From assembly GCA_963783965.1 (NCBI GenBank), contig CAWAPQ010000002.1, positions 62,001-126,000 on the forward strand: a stretch of 64,000 nucleotides of DNA, in the 5' to 3' direction. The notes under the pieces are model-generated. The model was not told where the DNA came from. It saw nothing but the letters and a program-made list of their open reading frames with translations, and did not search any database. This document shows, in pieces, positions 53,346-61,872 of the stretch. Numbering within the stretch: the stretch's first letter is position 1; each line of letters begins with the position of its first letter. The DNA comes from Bog-473 sp963783965. GTDB lineage: Bacteria > Actinomycetota > Acidimicrobiia > Acidimicrobiales > RAAP-2. The translations under genes and the position numbers were made by a program.

Positions 53346-54625
53346 GCAACCTGTTGCCGGGGACGCTCATTGAGCGCGCCTTCCGGGAGCGGATCATTTT
53401 GGTCGGGGTGATCTTCCCCGGCTCGACGGAGGAGATGATCGGCGAGGAGCTGGACGAGCTGGCCCGCCTGGTCGACAGCGCAGGCGCCGATGTCGTCGGC
53501 CGGGTCGTGCAGCGGCGCAACGCACCCGACGCGGCGACGTTCGTCGGTCGCGGCAAGGCCGAAGAGATCGCCGCGTTGAGCCAGAGCCTCGACGCCGACA
53601 CGGTCGTATTCGACGACGACCTGACCCCGGCGCAGCACCGGAACCTGGAGAAGCTCTTCGGCCGCACGGCGATCGACCGCACCGCCGTGATCCTCGACAT
53701 CTTCGCCCAGAACGCGCGCAGCCCCGAGGGGAAGGCGCAGGTGGAGCTGGCGCTGCTGCGGTACCGCCTGCCCCGCCTGCGCGGCCGCGGTTCCGCGCTG
53801 AGCCAGCAGGCCGGTGGCATCGGGACCCGGGGACCGGGTGAGACGCAGCTCGAGGTGGACCGCCGGCGGCTCGTCAGGCGGATGCACAAGCTGGAGGCCG
53901 AACTGCGCGAGGTGGAGCGCACGCGCGCGCTGCAGCGCCGCAGCCGCGCCCGGGGCCGGCATCGTGAGCTCGCGCTCGTCGGGTACACCAATGCCGGGAA
54001 GTCGACGCTGCTCAACCGGCTCACCGACGCCGGCGTCCCGGCGGAGAACCGCCTCTTCGTCACGCTCGACCCGCGCACCCGACAGCTCTCGCTCCCGGGC
54101 GGTGAGACCGTCCTCGTGACGGACACGGTCGGCTTCGTCCGCAAGTTGCCCCACGAGCTGGTCGAGGCCTTCCGCTCCACCCTCGACTCGGTGCGCCTGG
54201 CCGATCTGATCGTGCACGTGGTGGACAGCACGGCGGTCGACGCCGCCGGGCAGATGGCTGCCGTACGCGAGGTGCTGAACGAGATCGGCGCGTCCGACGT
54301 TCCCGACCTGATCGTCGTGAACAAGGCCGATGCGGCGCCCGAGGAGGCCAAGGCCCTCGCACACGCCAACGAGGGGGCCGTCGTGATCTCGGCCCGCACC
54401 GGTGAGGGCGTCGACGAGTTGCTGCGCGTGCTCGGCGATCGCCTGCGGGGCTCGGATCGCGTCGTGCAGCTCGTGGTGCCCTGGGCGCGCGGGGACGTGC
54501 TGGCGGCCATCCACCGCGAGGGTGAGGTGGTGGGCCAGAGCGACGGCGAGGAGTCGGCCACCCTGCAGGTGGTGCTCGACGACGTCGGCCGGGCCCGTTT
54601 CGCCGAGTTCGTGGCCGCGCCGTGA
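53342..54625 (+). CDS. hflX: GTPase HflX
   Basis: 427 residues. Ribosome-associated GTPase that splits stalled 70S or 100S ribosomes. The N-terminal HflX domain includes RNAPDAATFVGRGKAEEIA; GGIGTRGPGETQLEVDRR is the family signature. G1 is GYTNAGKSTLLN, G3 DTVGFVRKLPHELVEAF, and G4 NKAD. The TTG start overlaps the dapF stop (TTGA), and its own stop overlaps dapC (GTGA). Its place inside a diaminopimelate operon next to miaA echoes the miaA-hfq-hflX association in other bacteria. Confidence 0.95.
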   Translation: MSNLLPGTLIERAFRERIILVGVIFPGSTEEMIGEELDELARLVDSAGADVVGRVVQRRNAPDAATFVGRGKAEEIAALSQSLDADTVVFDDDLTPAQHRNLEKLFGRTAIDRTAVILDIFAQNARSPEGKAQVELALLRYRLPRLRGRGSALSQQAGGIGTRGPGETQLEVDRRRLVRRMHKLEAELREVERTRALQRRSRARGRHRELALVGYTNAGKSTLLNRLTDAGVPAENRLFVTLDPRTRQLSLPGGETVLVTDTVGFVRKLPHELVEAFRSTLDSVRLADLIVHVVDSTAVDAAGQMAAVREVLNEIGASDVPDLIVVNKADAAPEEAKALAHANEGAVVISARTGEGVDELLRVLGDRLRGSDRVVQLVVPWARGDVLAAIHREGEVVGQSDGEESATLQVVLDDVGRARFAEFVAAP

Positions 54626-55755
54626 CGTTCCGCCTGCCGCCCTACCCCTACGACCGGCTGGCCGGTCTGGCCAAGGTGGCGAGCGCACACGAGGGCGGCA
54701 TGGTCGACTGCTCCATCGGCACCCCCTACGACCCGCCCCTGCCGGCCGTGATCGAGGCGTTGGCCTCGTCGGGCACCGAGCGGGGCTATCCGGCCTCGGC
54801 GGGCAGCGCGGCGCTGCGCGACGCCGCGGCATCGTGGTTGACCCGACGCTTCGGGCTGGAGCCCGTCACCTCGTCGGCTGTCGCCGCCTGTGTGGGGACG
54901 AAGGAGCTCGTCGCGTCGGTGCCGCATCTGCTCCGTCTCCGCAGCCCGGACAGGGACACGGTGCTGTTCCCCGCGGTGTCCTACCCCACCTACGCCATGG
55001 GGGCGGAGCTGGCGGGGTGTCGCGCCGTCCCGGTCCCGGCCCGTCCGGGACGCCTCGGCGGACTCGATCTCGACGCCATCAGCCCGGATGACGGTGCGCG
55101 AGCCCTGCTGCTCTGGTCGAACTCACCCTCGAACCCGACCGGAGGGTTGGGCGACCTCGGGGCGGAGGCGGCCTGGGGACGGTCCCACGGGGTGCCCGTG
55201 TTCTCCGACGAGTGCTACGCCGAATTCACGTGGGACGGCCCGCCCCGCTCGGTGCTCCAGTACGGCTCCGACGGCGTGGTGGCGGTCCACTCCCTTTCCA
55301 AGCGCTCCAACCTGGCCGGCGTCCGCGTCGGCTTCTACGCCGGCGACCCCGAGCTCGTCGAGTTCCTCCGCGCCGTCCGCCAGCACGCCGGCCTCATGGT
55401 CCCGGGCCCGGCGCAGGCCGCCGGCGTGGCCGCCCTCTCCGACGACGCCCACGTGGAGGTCCAGCGCGAGCGCTACCGCGAACGTCTGGCCTTCCTGGCC
55501 GGTGTTCTCGGCGGCTACGGCTGTCCGGTGGCACCACCCGAGGGGGGCTTCTATCTCTGGGTGCCCGTGCCCGCCGGTCGCTGGCCCGACGCCTGGCTCA
55601 TGGCCGAGGCGCTGGCCACCGACGGCGGGATCCTGGTCAGCCCCGGCGATCTGTACGGCGACGCCGGCGCGGGACACGTGCGGGTGGCGGTGGTCCAGCC
55701 GATGGAACGGTTGGCGCTGGTGGGGGAGCGCCTCGCTAGGGTGCGGCATGGCTGA
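54622..55755 (+). CDS. dapC: N-succinyldiaminopimelate aminotransferase
   Basis: 377-residue fold-type I PLP aminotransferase. WSNSPSNPTGG, FSDECYAEFTWDG and the PLP-lysine motif HSLSKRSNLAGVRVGF are clear, and ARRVR-type phosphate binding is replaced by VRVAVV near the end. It converts succinyl-amino-ketopimelate to succinyl-DAP. The assignment to DapC rather than another class I aminotransferase rests on actinobacterial similarity and on dapD and dapE following directly. GTG start overlaps the hflX stop. Confidence 0.9.
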   Translation: MTFRLPPYPYDRLAGLAKVASAHEGGMVDCSIGTPYDPPLPAVIEALASSGTERGYPASAGSAALRDAAASWLTRRFGLEPVTSSAVAACVGTKELVASVPHLLRLRSPDRDTVLFPAVSYPTYAMGAELAGCRAVPVPARPGRLGGLDLDAISPDDGARALLLWSNSPSNPTGGLGDLGAEAAWGRSHGVPVFSDECYAEFTWDGPPRSVLQYGSDGVVAVHSLSKRSNLAGVRVGFYAGDPELVEFLRAVRQHAGLMVPGPAQAAGVAALSDDAHVEVQRERYRERLAFLAGVLGGYGCPVAPPEGGFYLWVPVPAGRWPDAWLMAEALATDGGILVSPGDLYGDAGAGHVRVAVVQPMERLALVGERLARVRHG

Positions 55756-56575
55756 TCTCCAGGCAAGCATCGAAGAGTTGTGGGAGCGCCGCGCCGAGCT
55801 GTCGCCGGCGGACAACGACGCGGCCAAGGTCGTGGAGGAGGCCATCGAGCTCCTCGACACCGGCCAGGCGCGCGTCGCCGAGGTCGACGCCGCCAGCGAC
55901 GAGGTGGTCGTCCACGAGTGGCTCAAGAAGTCGATCCTGCTGCTCTTCTCGCTGCGCGGCATGGAGACGATTGAGGCCGGGCCCTTCGAGTACGCCGACA
56001 AGCTTCCCCTCAAGCACGGCTTCGCCGAGGCCGGCGTGCGCGCCCTCCCGGGCGCCTCGGCCCGCTGGGGCTCGTTCCTCGGCCGCGGCGTCGTGCTCAT
56101 GCCGTCCTACGTGAACATCGGGGCCTGGGTGGGGGCCGACTCCATGGTGGACACGTGGGCCACCGTGGCCTCCTGCGCCCAGATCGGCGAGCGCGTGCAC
56201 CTGGCGGGCGGCGTGGGCATCGGTGGCGTGCTCGAGCCCCCGAACGCCGTGCCGGTGGTGGTCGAGGACGACGCCTTCGTGGGCAGCCGGTGCATGGTGA
56301 CGGGGGGCGCCCGTATCGGCAAGGGGTCCGTGCTGGGAGCGGGGAGCTTCCTCGATCCCTCCATTCCCGTGATCGACGCCGAGACGGGCGAGGAGATCTC
56401 ACGCGGGGTCGTGCCCTCCTGGTGCGTCGCCATCCGGGCCAGCCGCCGGCGCGAGTACCCGGGCGGGGAGTTCTTCGTGCCGTGCGTCCTCGTCATCAAA
56501 CGGCTCGGCGAAGGCGAGCGCCACGACAAGGCGCAGCTGAACCAGGTCCTGCGGGACCACGGCGCCAGCACCTGA
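55748..56575 (+). CDS. dapD: Tetrahydrodipicolinate N-succinyltransferase
   Basis: 275 residues. Trimeric left-handed beta-helix enzyme that succinylates tetrahydrodipicolinate. Hexapeptide coils (YVNIGAWVGADSMVDTWATV, IGERVHLAGGVGIGGVLEP, DAFVGSRCMVTGGARIGKGS) and VVPSWCVAI are typical. The length and the N-terminal helical domain match the proteobacterial-type DapD rather than the longer mycobacterial form (about 317 residues). ATG 55748 overlaps the dapC 3' end by 8 bp. Confidence 0.94.
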   Translation: MADLQASIEELWERRAELSPADNDAAKVVEEAIELLDTGQARVAEVDAASDEVVVHEWLKKSILLLFSLRGMETIEAGPFEYADKLPLKHGFAEAGVRALPGASARWGSFLGRGVVLMPSYVNIGAWVGADSMVDTWATVASCAQIGERVHLAGGVGIGGVLEPPNAVPVVVEDDAFVGSRCMVTGGARIGKGSVLGAGSFLDPSIPVIDAETGEEISRGVVPSWCVAIRASRRREYPGGEFFVPCVLVIKRLGEGERHDKAQLNQVLRDHGAST

Positions 56576-56579
56576 TCCG

Positions 56580-57641
56580 GTGAGCGATCTCCTCGGGGCC
56601 ACCCGGGCTCTGATGGCCGTTCCCTCCCCGAGCAGGAGCGAAGGGGCGCTGGCCGACCTGGTGGAGGACGCGCTGCGCGCCTGCCCGTGGCTCGACCTCG
56701 AACGCGTCGGGGACAACGTCGTCGGCCGTACCACGCTCGGTCACGCCCAGCGCCTGGTCCTGGCCGGACACCTCGACACGGTCCCCGCGGCGGGCAACCT
56801 CGCGCCGAGACTCGAGGGTGACACCGTGTGGGGCGTCGGCGCGTCCGACATGAAGGGCGGCCTCGCCGTCATGCTCGATCTGGCGACGACGGTGCGCCTG
56901 CCCGCCGTGGACCTCACGTGGTGCTTCTACGCCCGGGAGGAGATCGGCCGTGCCGACAGCGGCCTGCTCGAGCTCTGGCAGGATCGGCCGGACCTGTTGG
57001 CGGGTGATGCCGCCATTCTCGGGGAGCCGACGGGCGCGCTGGTGGAGGCGGGCTGCCAGGGAACGATGCGGGTCCGCGTCACGCTGCGCGGCGTGCGGGC
57101 ACACACGGCCCGACCGTTCACCGGGCGCAACGCCATCCACCGCGCGGCACCGCTGCTGCAGCGGGTGGCCGACTGGCCCGGGCGCGAGGTCGTGCTCGAC
57201 GGCTGCACCTATGCCGAGCAGCTGCAGGCGGTGGCCGTCGAAGGGGGGGTGGCCGCGAACGTCGTCCCCGACGAGGCCCGGGTCACCTTGAACCACCGTT
57301 ATGCGCCGGACCGGGGTTCCGGGGAGGCAGGCGCCTTCCTGCTGGAGCTCCTGCAGGGGACCTGGGACCCGGAGGCGGGTGACGCCTGGGAGGTGCTCGA
57401 CGCCGGCGACGGCGCGCCGCCGTGCCTGGAGCACCCGCTGCTCCGGACACTGGTGGAGAAGAGCGGCGCGGCGCCCAAGGCGAAGGTGGGTTGGACCGAC
57501 GTGGCTTCGTTCTGGGAGCACGGTGTCCCCGCCGCCAACTTCGGGCCCGGCGACCCGCTCCTGGCGCATCATCCCGACGAGCGTGTCTCGGCACCGCAGC
57601 TCGAGCGCGCCCGTGACGTGCTCCTCGCGCTCATCTCCTGA
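56580..57641 (+). CDS. dapE: Succinyl-diaminopimelate desuccinylase
   Basis: 353-residue M20 metallopeptidase. VLAGHLDTVPAAGN and VWGVGASDMKGGLAVMLDLA carry the first zinc ligands, CFYAREEIG the catalytic Glu and ligand Glu, and LGEPTGALVEAGCQG the next Glu ligand. The dimerisation lid covers residues 160-270. It hydrolyses succinyl-LL-DAP to LL-DAP, the substrate of DapF in the same operon. GTG start 4 bp after the dapD stop. The succinylase branch is thus complete from DapD to DapF in this window. It converges with the cupredoxin gene. Confidence 0.92.
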   Translation: MSDLLGATRALMAVPSPSRSEGALADLVEDALRACPWLDLERVGDNVVGRTTLGHAQRLVLAGHLDTVPAAGNLAPRLEGDTVWGVGASDMKGGLAVMLDLATTVRLPAVDLTWCFYAREEIGRADSGLLELWQDRPDLLAGDAAILGEPTGALVEAGCQGTMRVRVTLRGVRAHTARPFTGRNAIHRAAPLLQRVADWPGREVVLDGCTYAEQLQAVAVEGGVAANVVPDEARVTLNHRYAPDRGSGEAGAFLLELLQGTWDPEAGDAWEVLDAGDGAPPCLEHPLLRTLVEKSGAAPKAKVGWTDVASFWEHGVPAANFGPGDPLLAHHPDERVSAPQLERARDVLLALIS

Positions 57642-57647
57642 CGCCGC

Positions 57648-58034
57648 TCAGCGGACGACGATGGTCCCCATCATGTACTGGTGGATGTTGCAGAGGTAGT
57701 GGTACGTGCCCGCCTTCGATGGCGCGGTGAACGTCTTGGTCTGGCCCCCGCCGATGTCGCCGGTGTCGAACTGGCCCCCGGTGGCCGTCAACGTGTGCGT
57801 GACGGAATCCTTGTTCGTGACGCGCACCGTCGAACCCGGCGCCACCGACGCGCGCATGGGTGAGAACATGAAGTTCGAGATGGTGATGGCGCTCGTCGGT
57901 TTCGCCGACGGCGGTCCGGCCGCGGCGCCCGCCCCCGATCCCGACCCGCCGCTGCCGCAGGCGGCGAGGAGCAGCGCGGACGCCAGGACCAGCACGGCCG
58001 CACCGCCCCTCCGCCGACGGGCCGGTTCCCGCAT
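57648..58034 (-). CDS. Cupredoxin (plastocyanin-like) lipoprotein
   Basis: 128 residues. RRRRGGAAVLVLASALLLAAC is a lipoprotein signal with lipobox LAAC, then a Gly/Ser/Ala linker. The cupredoxin domain (about residues 48-128) has the first copper His in SVTHTLTATGG and Cys-x2-His-x4-Met-type ligands in YHYLCNIHQYMMGTIVV. It should mediate electron transfer at the outer membrane face. It follows the two exported ferritin-like proteins on the same strand, three bases after the nearer one, so a shared metal-redox role is likely. Confidence 0.85.
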   Translation of the reverse strand: MREPARRRRGGAAVLVLASALLLAACGSGGSGSGAGAAAGPPSAKPTSAITISNFMFSPMRASVAPGSTVRVTNKDSVTHTLTATGGQFDTGDIGGGQTKTFTAPSKAGTYHYLCNIHQYMMGTIVVR

Positions 58035-58037
58035 CCG

Positions 58038-58820
58038 TCAGACCGCCTGGGAGGTCGGGTTGAATGCCAGAGGCGTGCCCGAGGAGGTCTGCGCGCCGGG
58101 GTACATCCCGAGCACGTAGTAGAGGATGGCGATGTGCTGCATCTCGACCGGCTGAATGGAGGAAGACAGCGCAATGGCTGCGCTGCTCTTCAGCTTGGAC
58201 GTCTCGGCCTGGTAGGTCTGGGCCGCGATGGTCTCCAGAGTCAGCGCCAGCTGGGCCAAGCCCGTGATGTCGGTCACCTTGGCGAAGTCCGACTGCACCG
58301 TCGGCGTCAGCGTGGGGTTCGTCACCGTCACCGGCGCCTTGCCGTGTGACTGCAGGACGGCGTTCCACGCATCGGCGTGCTGCTGGTGCTGCCCCTTGAC
58401 CGTCGTGGCGAACGTGGCCACCGCCGGCGGCACGGTGCCGAGCTTTCCCTGGGTGGCGGCCGTCAGTCCGGCGGTGTACGCAAAGACGGCGAGGTTCTCC
58501 AGGCTGGCCGCGACCGCCGCAACAGCGAGATCGCCTGTGAGGCCGGCCGGCGGGAACGCGGCGTGGACGGGCGAGAGCCGACGGGTCGACGCGGCCGCCA
58601 GCGTGGGCACGGCGCCGCTGCCGACCGCCATGGCGGCGCCACCCGCCACCGCGGCGCCGGCACCCAGCAGGAAGGTCCGGCGGCTGGTGCCGCGCATGTC
58701 GGCCAGGGCGTGCGCCATGGCGGGCATGCCGACGTCGTGGTGCAGCTCGTCGAGCCGGAGCGTCTGCGCCCGCAGTTCACGGTCGCTGCCTCTGAACCTC
58801 TTCGTTTCGTCCTTGCTCAC
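58038..58820 (-). CDS. Tat-exported ferritin-like domain protein
   Basis: 260 residues. The twin-arginine signal is GTSRRTFLLGAGAAVAGGAAMAVG at about residues 44-67, unusually preceded by a 43-residue N-extension (DELHHDVGMPAMAHALADM). The mature part is four-helix ferritin-like: AAVAASLENLAVFAYTAGL (Glu), KGQHQQHADAWNAVL (Q-H-x2-HAD), LETIAAQTYQ (Glu) and QPVEMQHIAILYYVLG (E-x2-H). The Glu and E-x2-H positions could bind a diiron centre. The ATG overlaps the stop of the upstream paralogue (ATGA). Confidence 0.8.
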   Translation of the reverse strand: MSKDETKRFRGSDRELRAQTLRLDELHHDVGMPAMAHALADMRGTSRRTFLLGAGAAVAGGAAMAVGSGAVPTLAAASTRRLSPVHAAFPPAGLTGDLAVAAVAASLENLAVFAYTAGLTAATQGKLGTVPPAVATFATTVKGQHQQHADAWNAVLQSHGKAPVTVTNPTLTPTVQSDFAKVTDITGLAQLALTLETIAAQTYQAETSKLKSSAAIALSSSIQPVEMQHIAILYYVLGMYPGAQTSSGTPLAFNPTSQAV

Positions 58821-59677
58821 TTGACGGCTCCTTGCGCGGCCGGGGCGGCGCTGTTGGTCTTGTAGAACGCGTTGGGGAAGCCGACGCTGCCGGCCGCGGC
58901 CGGCAACATGGCGGCGGTGCCGGGTGAGAGCGCGATCAACTGCGGAGCGCCCGCCATCAGGAGGGCCTGCACGGCGAGCAGGACCGCGACGTGCTGAGCC
59001 TCTATCCCCATGATGCTGGCCAGCAACGCCTTGTTCGTCGTGCTCTTGGCGAGCGCGGTGTCCTTGACGTAGGTCTCCGCCGCGATGTTCTCGAGCTCGA
59101 GGGCCAGGGCCACGACGCCCAGCGCGCCCTGCGTCGGAGTGGCTGAGCCGAGACCCGCCACCGCCTTCTTGACCACCGGGACGAAGACCGGGTCGGGCTT
59201 GTGTTGCGCCTTCGCGCCCAAGCTCTTCACCGCGGCATTGAACGCATCAGCGTGCTGCGCGTGCTGGCCCATGGTGACCTGTGCGAACTTCGTCACCACC
59301 GGGTTGGCGGACGACCCGCCGATGTAGGGCAGCGTGAGCGCCGTCTTGTAGGTGGAGACCGCCAGGTTCTCGATGGAGGCGGCAGTCTGCAGTATCTGGA
59401 CGTCGCTCGGGCTGCTCGCAACGGCGGCGGAGGCGAGTGCCCCGACAAGCACTGCGCCCCCCGCCGCGCCCAGGAGGGCGGTACCGGCCACGCTCGACGT
59501 GAGCGCGCGGGTGTGGCTCTCGTGGAATGCCTGCTGTGCCGACCGGTCATGCTCCGGCTGCGCATGCGCTCTGTCGACGAGCTCGTCGAGTGCCTCGTGG
59601 GTCGGGCGCAACGCGTCCGCCTGGAGGTCTTGGGATTCGTCGAGCAGCTCGGCGAGCGCCCGGGGATCTGCCGTCAT
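58817..59677 (-). CDS. Ferritin-like domain protein with N-terminal membrane anchor
   Basis: 286 residues, paralogous to the downstream Tat protein. An acidic helical N-terminus (LAELLDESQDLQADALRPTHEALDELVDRAH) precedes a hydrophobic segment (SVAGTALLGAAGGAVLVGALASAAVA) without an RR motif. The ferritin-like bundle has ASIENLAVSTYKTAL, MGQHAQHADAFNAAV, LELENIAAETYVKD and GIEAQHVAVLLAVQAL. Metal ligands correspond to those of the paralogue. ATG 59677 has a strong ribosome binding site (GAGGAG), which fixes the start. It heads a three-gene run with the Tat ferritin-like protein and the cupredoxin lipoprotein. Confidence 0.8.
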   Translation of the reverse strand: MTADPRALAELLDESQDLQADALRPTHEALDELVDRAHAQPEHDRSAQQAFHESHTRALTSSVAGTALLGAAGGAVLVGALASAAVASSPSDVQILQTAASIENLAVSTYKTALTLPYIGGSSANPVVTKFAQVTMGQHAQHADAFNAAVKSLGAKAQHKPDPVFVPVVKKAVAGLGSATPTQGALGVVALALELENIAAETYVKDTALAKSTTNKALLASIMGIEAQHVAVLLAVQALLMAGAPQLIALSPGTAAMLPAAAGSVGFPNAFYKTNSAAPAAQGAVK

Positions 59678-59826
59678 GTGGTCTCCTCGCAATGGCTTGC
59701 CCACTGTTCGGAGACAGCGGCGTCGCGGATGACAGGAGGCGTCGTCTCGATCCTCGCGGCGCGGCGGAATCGGAGTGCAGCGTCGATTTCTGTAAGGTCG
59801 CACGGGGGTTGTGCCGAGACCAAGCC

Positions 59827-61872
59827 GTGCACGCAATCCGACGGGTCGAAGTCACATTGGTCACCGCGGGAGCCATGGTGCTGCCGAGCGTGCTCGGTCT
59901 TGCGCTGCAGCAGGCAGCGCCCGCGAGCGGAGCGGTACCCGAGAGCCCGACCGCGTACGTGGTGAACTCGGGCTCGAACACGGTCACACCCATCGACACC
60001 GCGACGGGCGCTCCCGGCACGCCCATACAGGTCGGGACGGCTCCGTACAACGACGCCATCACTCCCGACGGCACAACCCTCTATGTGACCAGTCTCTCCT
60101 CGGACTTCGTCACGCCCGTCGACACGGCCACCAACACTCCCGGAACGCCGATCGATGTCGGCGGCCCAACGGCCGGCGTCGCCATCACGCCCGATGGGAG
60201 CACCGCGTACGTGACCAACCTCAATTCCGACACGGTGATCCCCATCGACCTGGCCACCGACACCGCGGGGCCGCCGATCACCGTCGGAACGGCTCCCATC
60301 GCAGTCGCCATCACCCCCGACGGGAAGACGGCCTATGTCGACGACGAGGCCTCCGACGACGTCACGCCGATCGCGACCGCCACGAACACGGCCGGAACGC
60401 CCATCACGGTGGGACCGGTGCCCTATGACCTCACGATCACCCCGGACGGTCGCACGGTCTACGTGGCCAACGTCGGGTCGACTCCAGGGACCGTGACGCC
60501 GATTGACACCGCCACCAACACCGCCGGGACGCCGATACCCGTCGACGACGACCCATGGGCGATCGCGGTCACCCCGAACGGCAGGACCGCTTACGTGACG
60601 AACGGCGGCTCCGACACGGTGACCCCCATCGATACGGCCACGGACACCGCGGGGTCTCCGATCGCCTCCCCGAGCGATCCCAACGGCGTCGCGGTCAGCC
60701 CGGACGGGAGCACTGTCTACGTGACGAACATCAGCTCCGGCAACGTGACACCGATCGATGCCGGATCGGGCACTGCGGGGCCGCCCATCACCGTGGGGAG
60801 TGGCCCGATCGGCGTCGTCGTGACCCCCGACCAGGCCCCCACGGCGGCATTCACGTCTCATCCCGCGCCGCCCGGCACTGCGTCGAACTTCGACGGCTCG
60901 GCCTCGTCCGCTCCGGTCGGCGGCATCTCCTCGTATGCGTGGAGCTTCGGCGACGGCGCCACCGCCACCACATCGAACCCGACGATCTCCCACGTCTACA
61001 CCAGCGCCGGGTCCTACGCCGTGACCCTGACGGTCACCGACACGGCCGGCACCTCGACCACCCAGACCTTCACGGGGCAGACGGTCAGCAACAACGGAGG
61101 TCCGTCGGCCACGACGACCCAGAGCACGATCGTCGCGTCCACGGGCTACGACGAGGTCGCGAGCGACGGTGGCGTGTTCTCCTTCGACTCCACCTTCTAC
61201 GGTTCGGCCGGGAGCACGCCCCTGAACGCGCCCGTGGTGGGAGCGGCGGCCACCCCCGACGGCAAGGGGTACTGGTTGGTGGCCTCTGACGGTGGCGTCT
61301 TCACCTACGGCGATGCCGCGTTCTTCGGCTCACGCGGTGGCACGTCGCTCAACGCACCCGTGGTCGGCATGGCGGCGACCCCCGATGGTGGCGGGTACTA
61401 CCTGGTCGCGGCGAACGGAGGGGTCTTCGCCTACGGTGACGCCGTTTTTCAGGGTTCAATGAGCGGTAAGCCGCTGAACGGGCCGATCGTGGGCATGGCG
61501 GTGGCGGCGACGGGCGGCTACTACCTGGTCGCGGCGAACGGAGGGGTCTTCGCCTACGGCAACGCCGCCTTTCAGGGTTCCATGAGCAACGAGCCCTTGA
61601 ACAAGCCGATCGTGGGCATGGCCGTCGCTTCGAACGGGGGCTATTACCTGGTCGCCTCCGACGGCGGCCTGTTCAACTTCGGCGCACCGTTCCTCGGCTC
61701 AATGGGCGGCAAGCCCTTGAACGAGCCTGTGGTGGGCATGGCTGTCGCTTCGAGCGGCGGCTACTACCTGGTCGCCTCCGACGGCGGCCTGTTCAACTTC
61801 GGCGCACCGTTCTTCGGCTCAATGGGGGGCACGCCGTTGAACAAGCCGATCGTGGGGTTGGTCGCGGGGTAA
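59827..61872 (+). CDS. Secreted double-propeller protein: YVTN repeats, PKD, GYWLV repeats
   Basis: 681 residues. A signal peptide (VEVTLVTAGAMVLPSVLGLALQQAAPASGA) is followed by seven YVTN-type repeats of about 42 residues (for example TAYVTNLNSDTVIPIDLAT ... VAITPDG), predicted as a seven-bladed propeller. A PKD domain (AAFTSHPAPPG ... YAWSFGDGATATTSNP, VTLTVTDTAG) and six GY(W/Y)LVASDGG repeats, predicted as a six-bladed propeller, complete it. Probably a cell-surface or matrix adhesin. GTG 59827 gives the best signal peptide. The last 109 bp overlap the converging diiron-protein gene. Confidence 0.8.
   Translation: MHAIRRVEVTLVTAGAMVLPSVLGLALQQAAPASGAVPESPTAYVVNSGSNTVTPIDTATGAPGTPIQVGTAPYNDAITPDGTTLYVTSLSSDFVTPVDTATNTPGTPIDVGGPTAGVAITPDGSTAYVTNLNSDTVIPIDLATDTAGPPITVGTAPIAVAITPDGKTAYVDDEASDDVTPIATATNTAGTPITVGPVPYDLTITPDGRTVYVANVGSTPGTVTPIDTATNTAGTPIPVDDDPWAIAVTPNGRTAYVTNGGSDTVTPIDTATDTAGSPIASPSDPNGVAVSPDGSTVYVTNISSGNVTPIDAGSGTAGPPITVGSGPIGVVVTPDQAPTAAFTSHPAPPGTASNFDGSASSAPVGGISSYAWSFGDGATATTSNPTISHVYTSAGSYAVTLTVTDTAGTSTTQTFTGQTVSNNGGPSATTTQSTIVASTGYDEVASDGGVFSFDSTFYGSAGSTPLNAPVVGAAATPDGKGYWLVASDGGVFTYGDAAFFGSRGGTSLNAPVVGMAATPDGGGYYLVAANGGVFAYGDAVFQGSMSGKPLNGPIVGMAVAATGGYYLVAANGGVFAYGNAAFQGSMSNEPLNKPIVGMAVASNGGYYLVASDGGLFNFGAPFLGSMGGKPLNEPVVGMAVASSGGYYLVASDGGLFNFGAPFFGSMGGTPLNKPIVGLVAG
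61144..61869 (+). repeat. Six GY(W/Y)LVASDGG coding repeats (about 123 bp each)
   Basis: Six tandem 40-42-codon units close the double-propeller protein. Units 3-4 and 5-6 are near-duplicates (GYYLVAANGGVFAYG and GYYLVASDGGLFNFG), showing recent pairwise duplication. The unit is the same as in the SGNH hydrolase at 42952-43656. Confidence 0.9.

Noticed and set aside
51797..54832. A 1011-codon open frame on the minus strand
   Set aside because: It lies wholly antisense to miaA, dapF and hflX, whose products are unmistakable; its translation is Arg/Pro/Ser-rich without domains. It reflects GC-rich codon structure.
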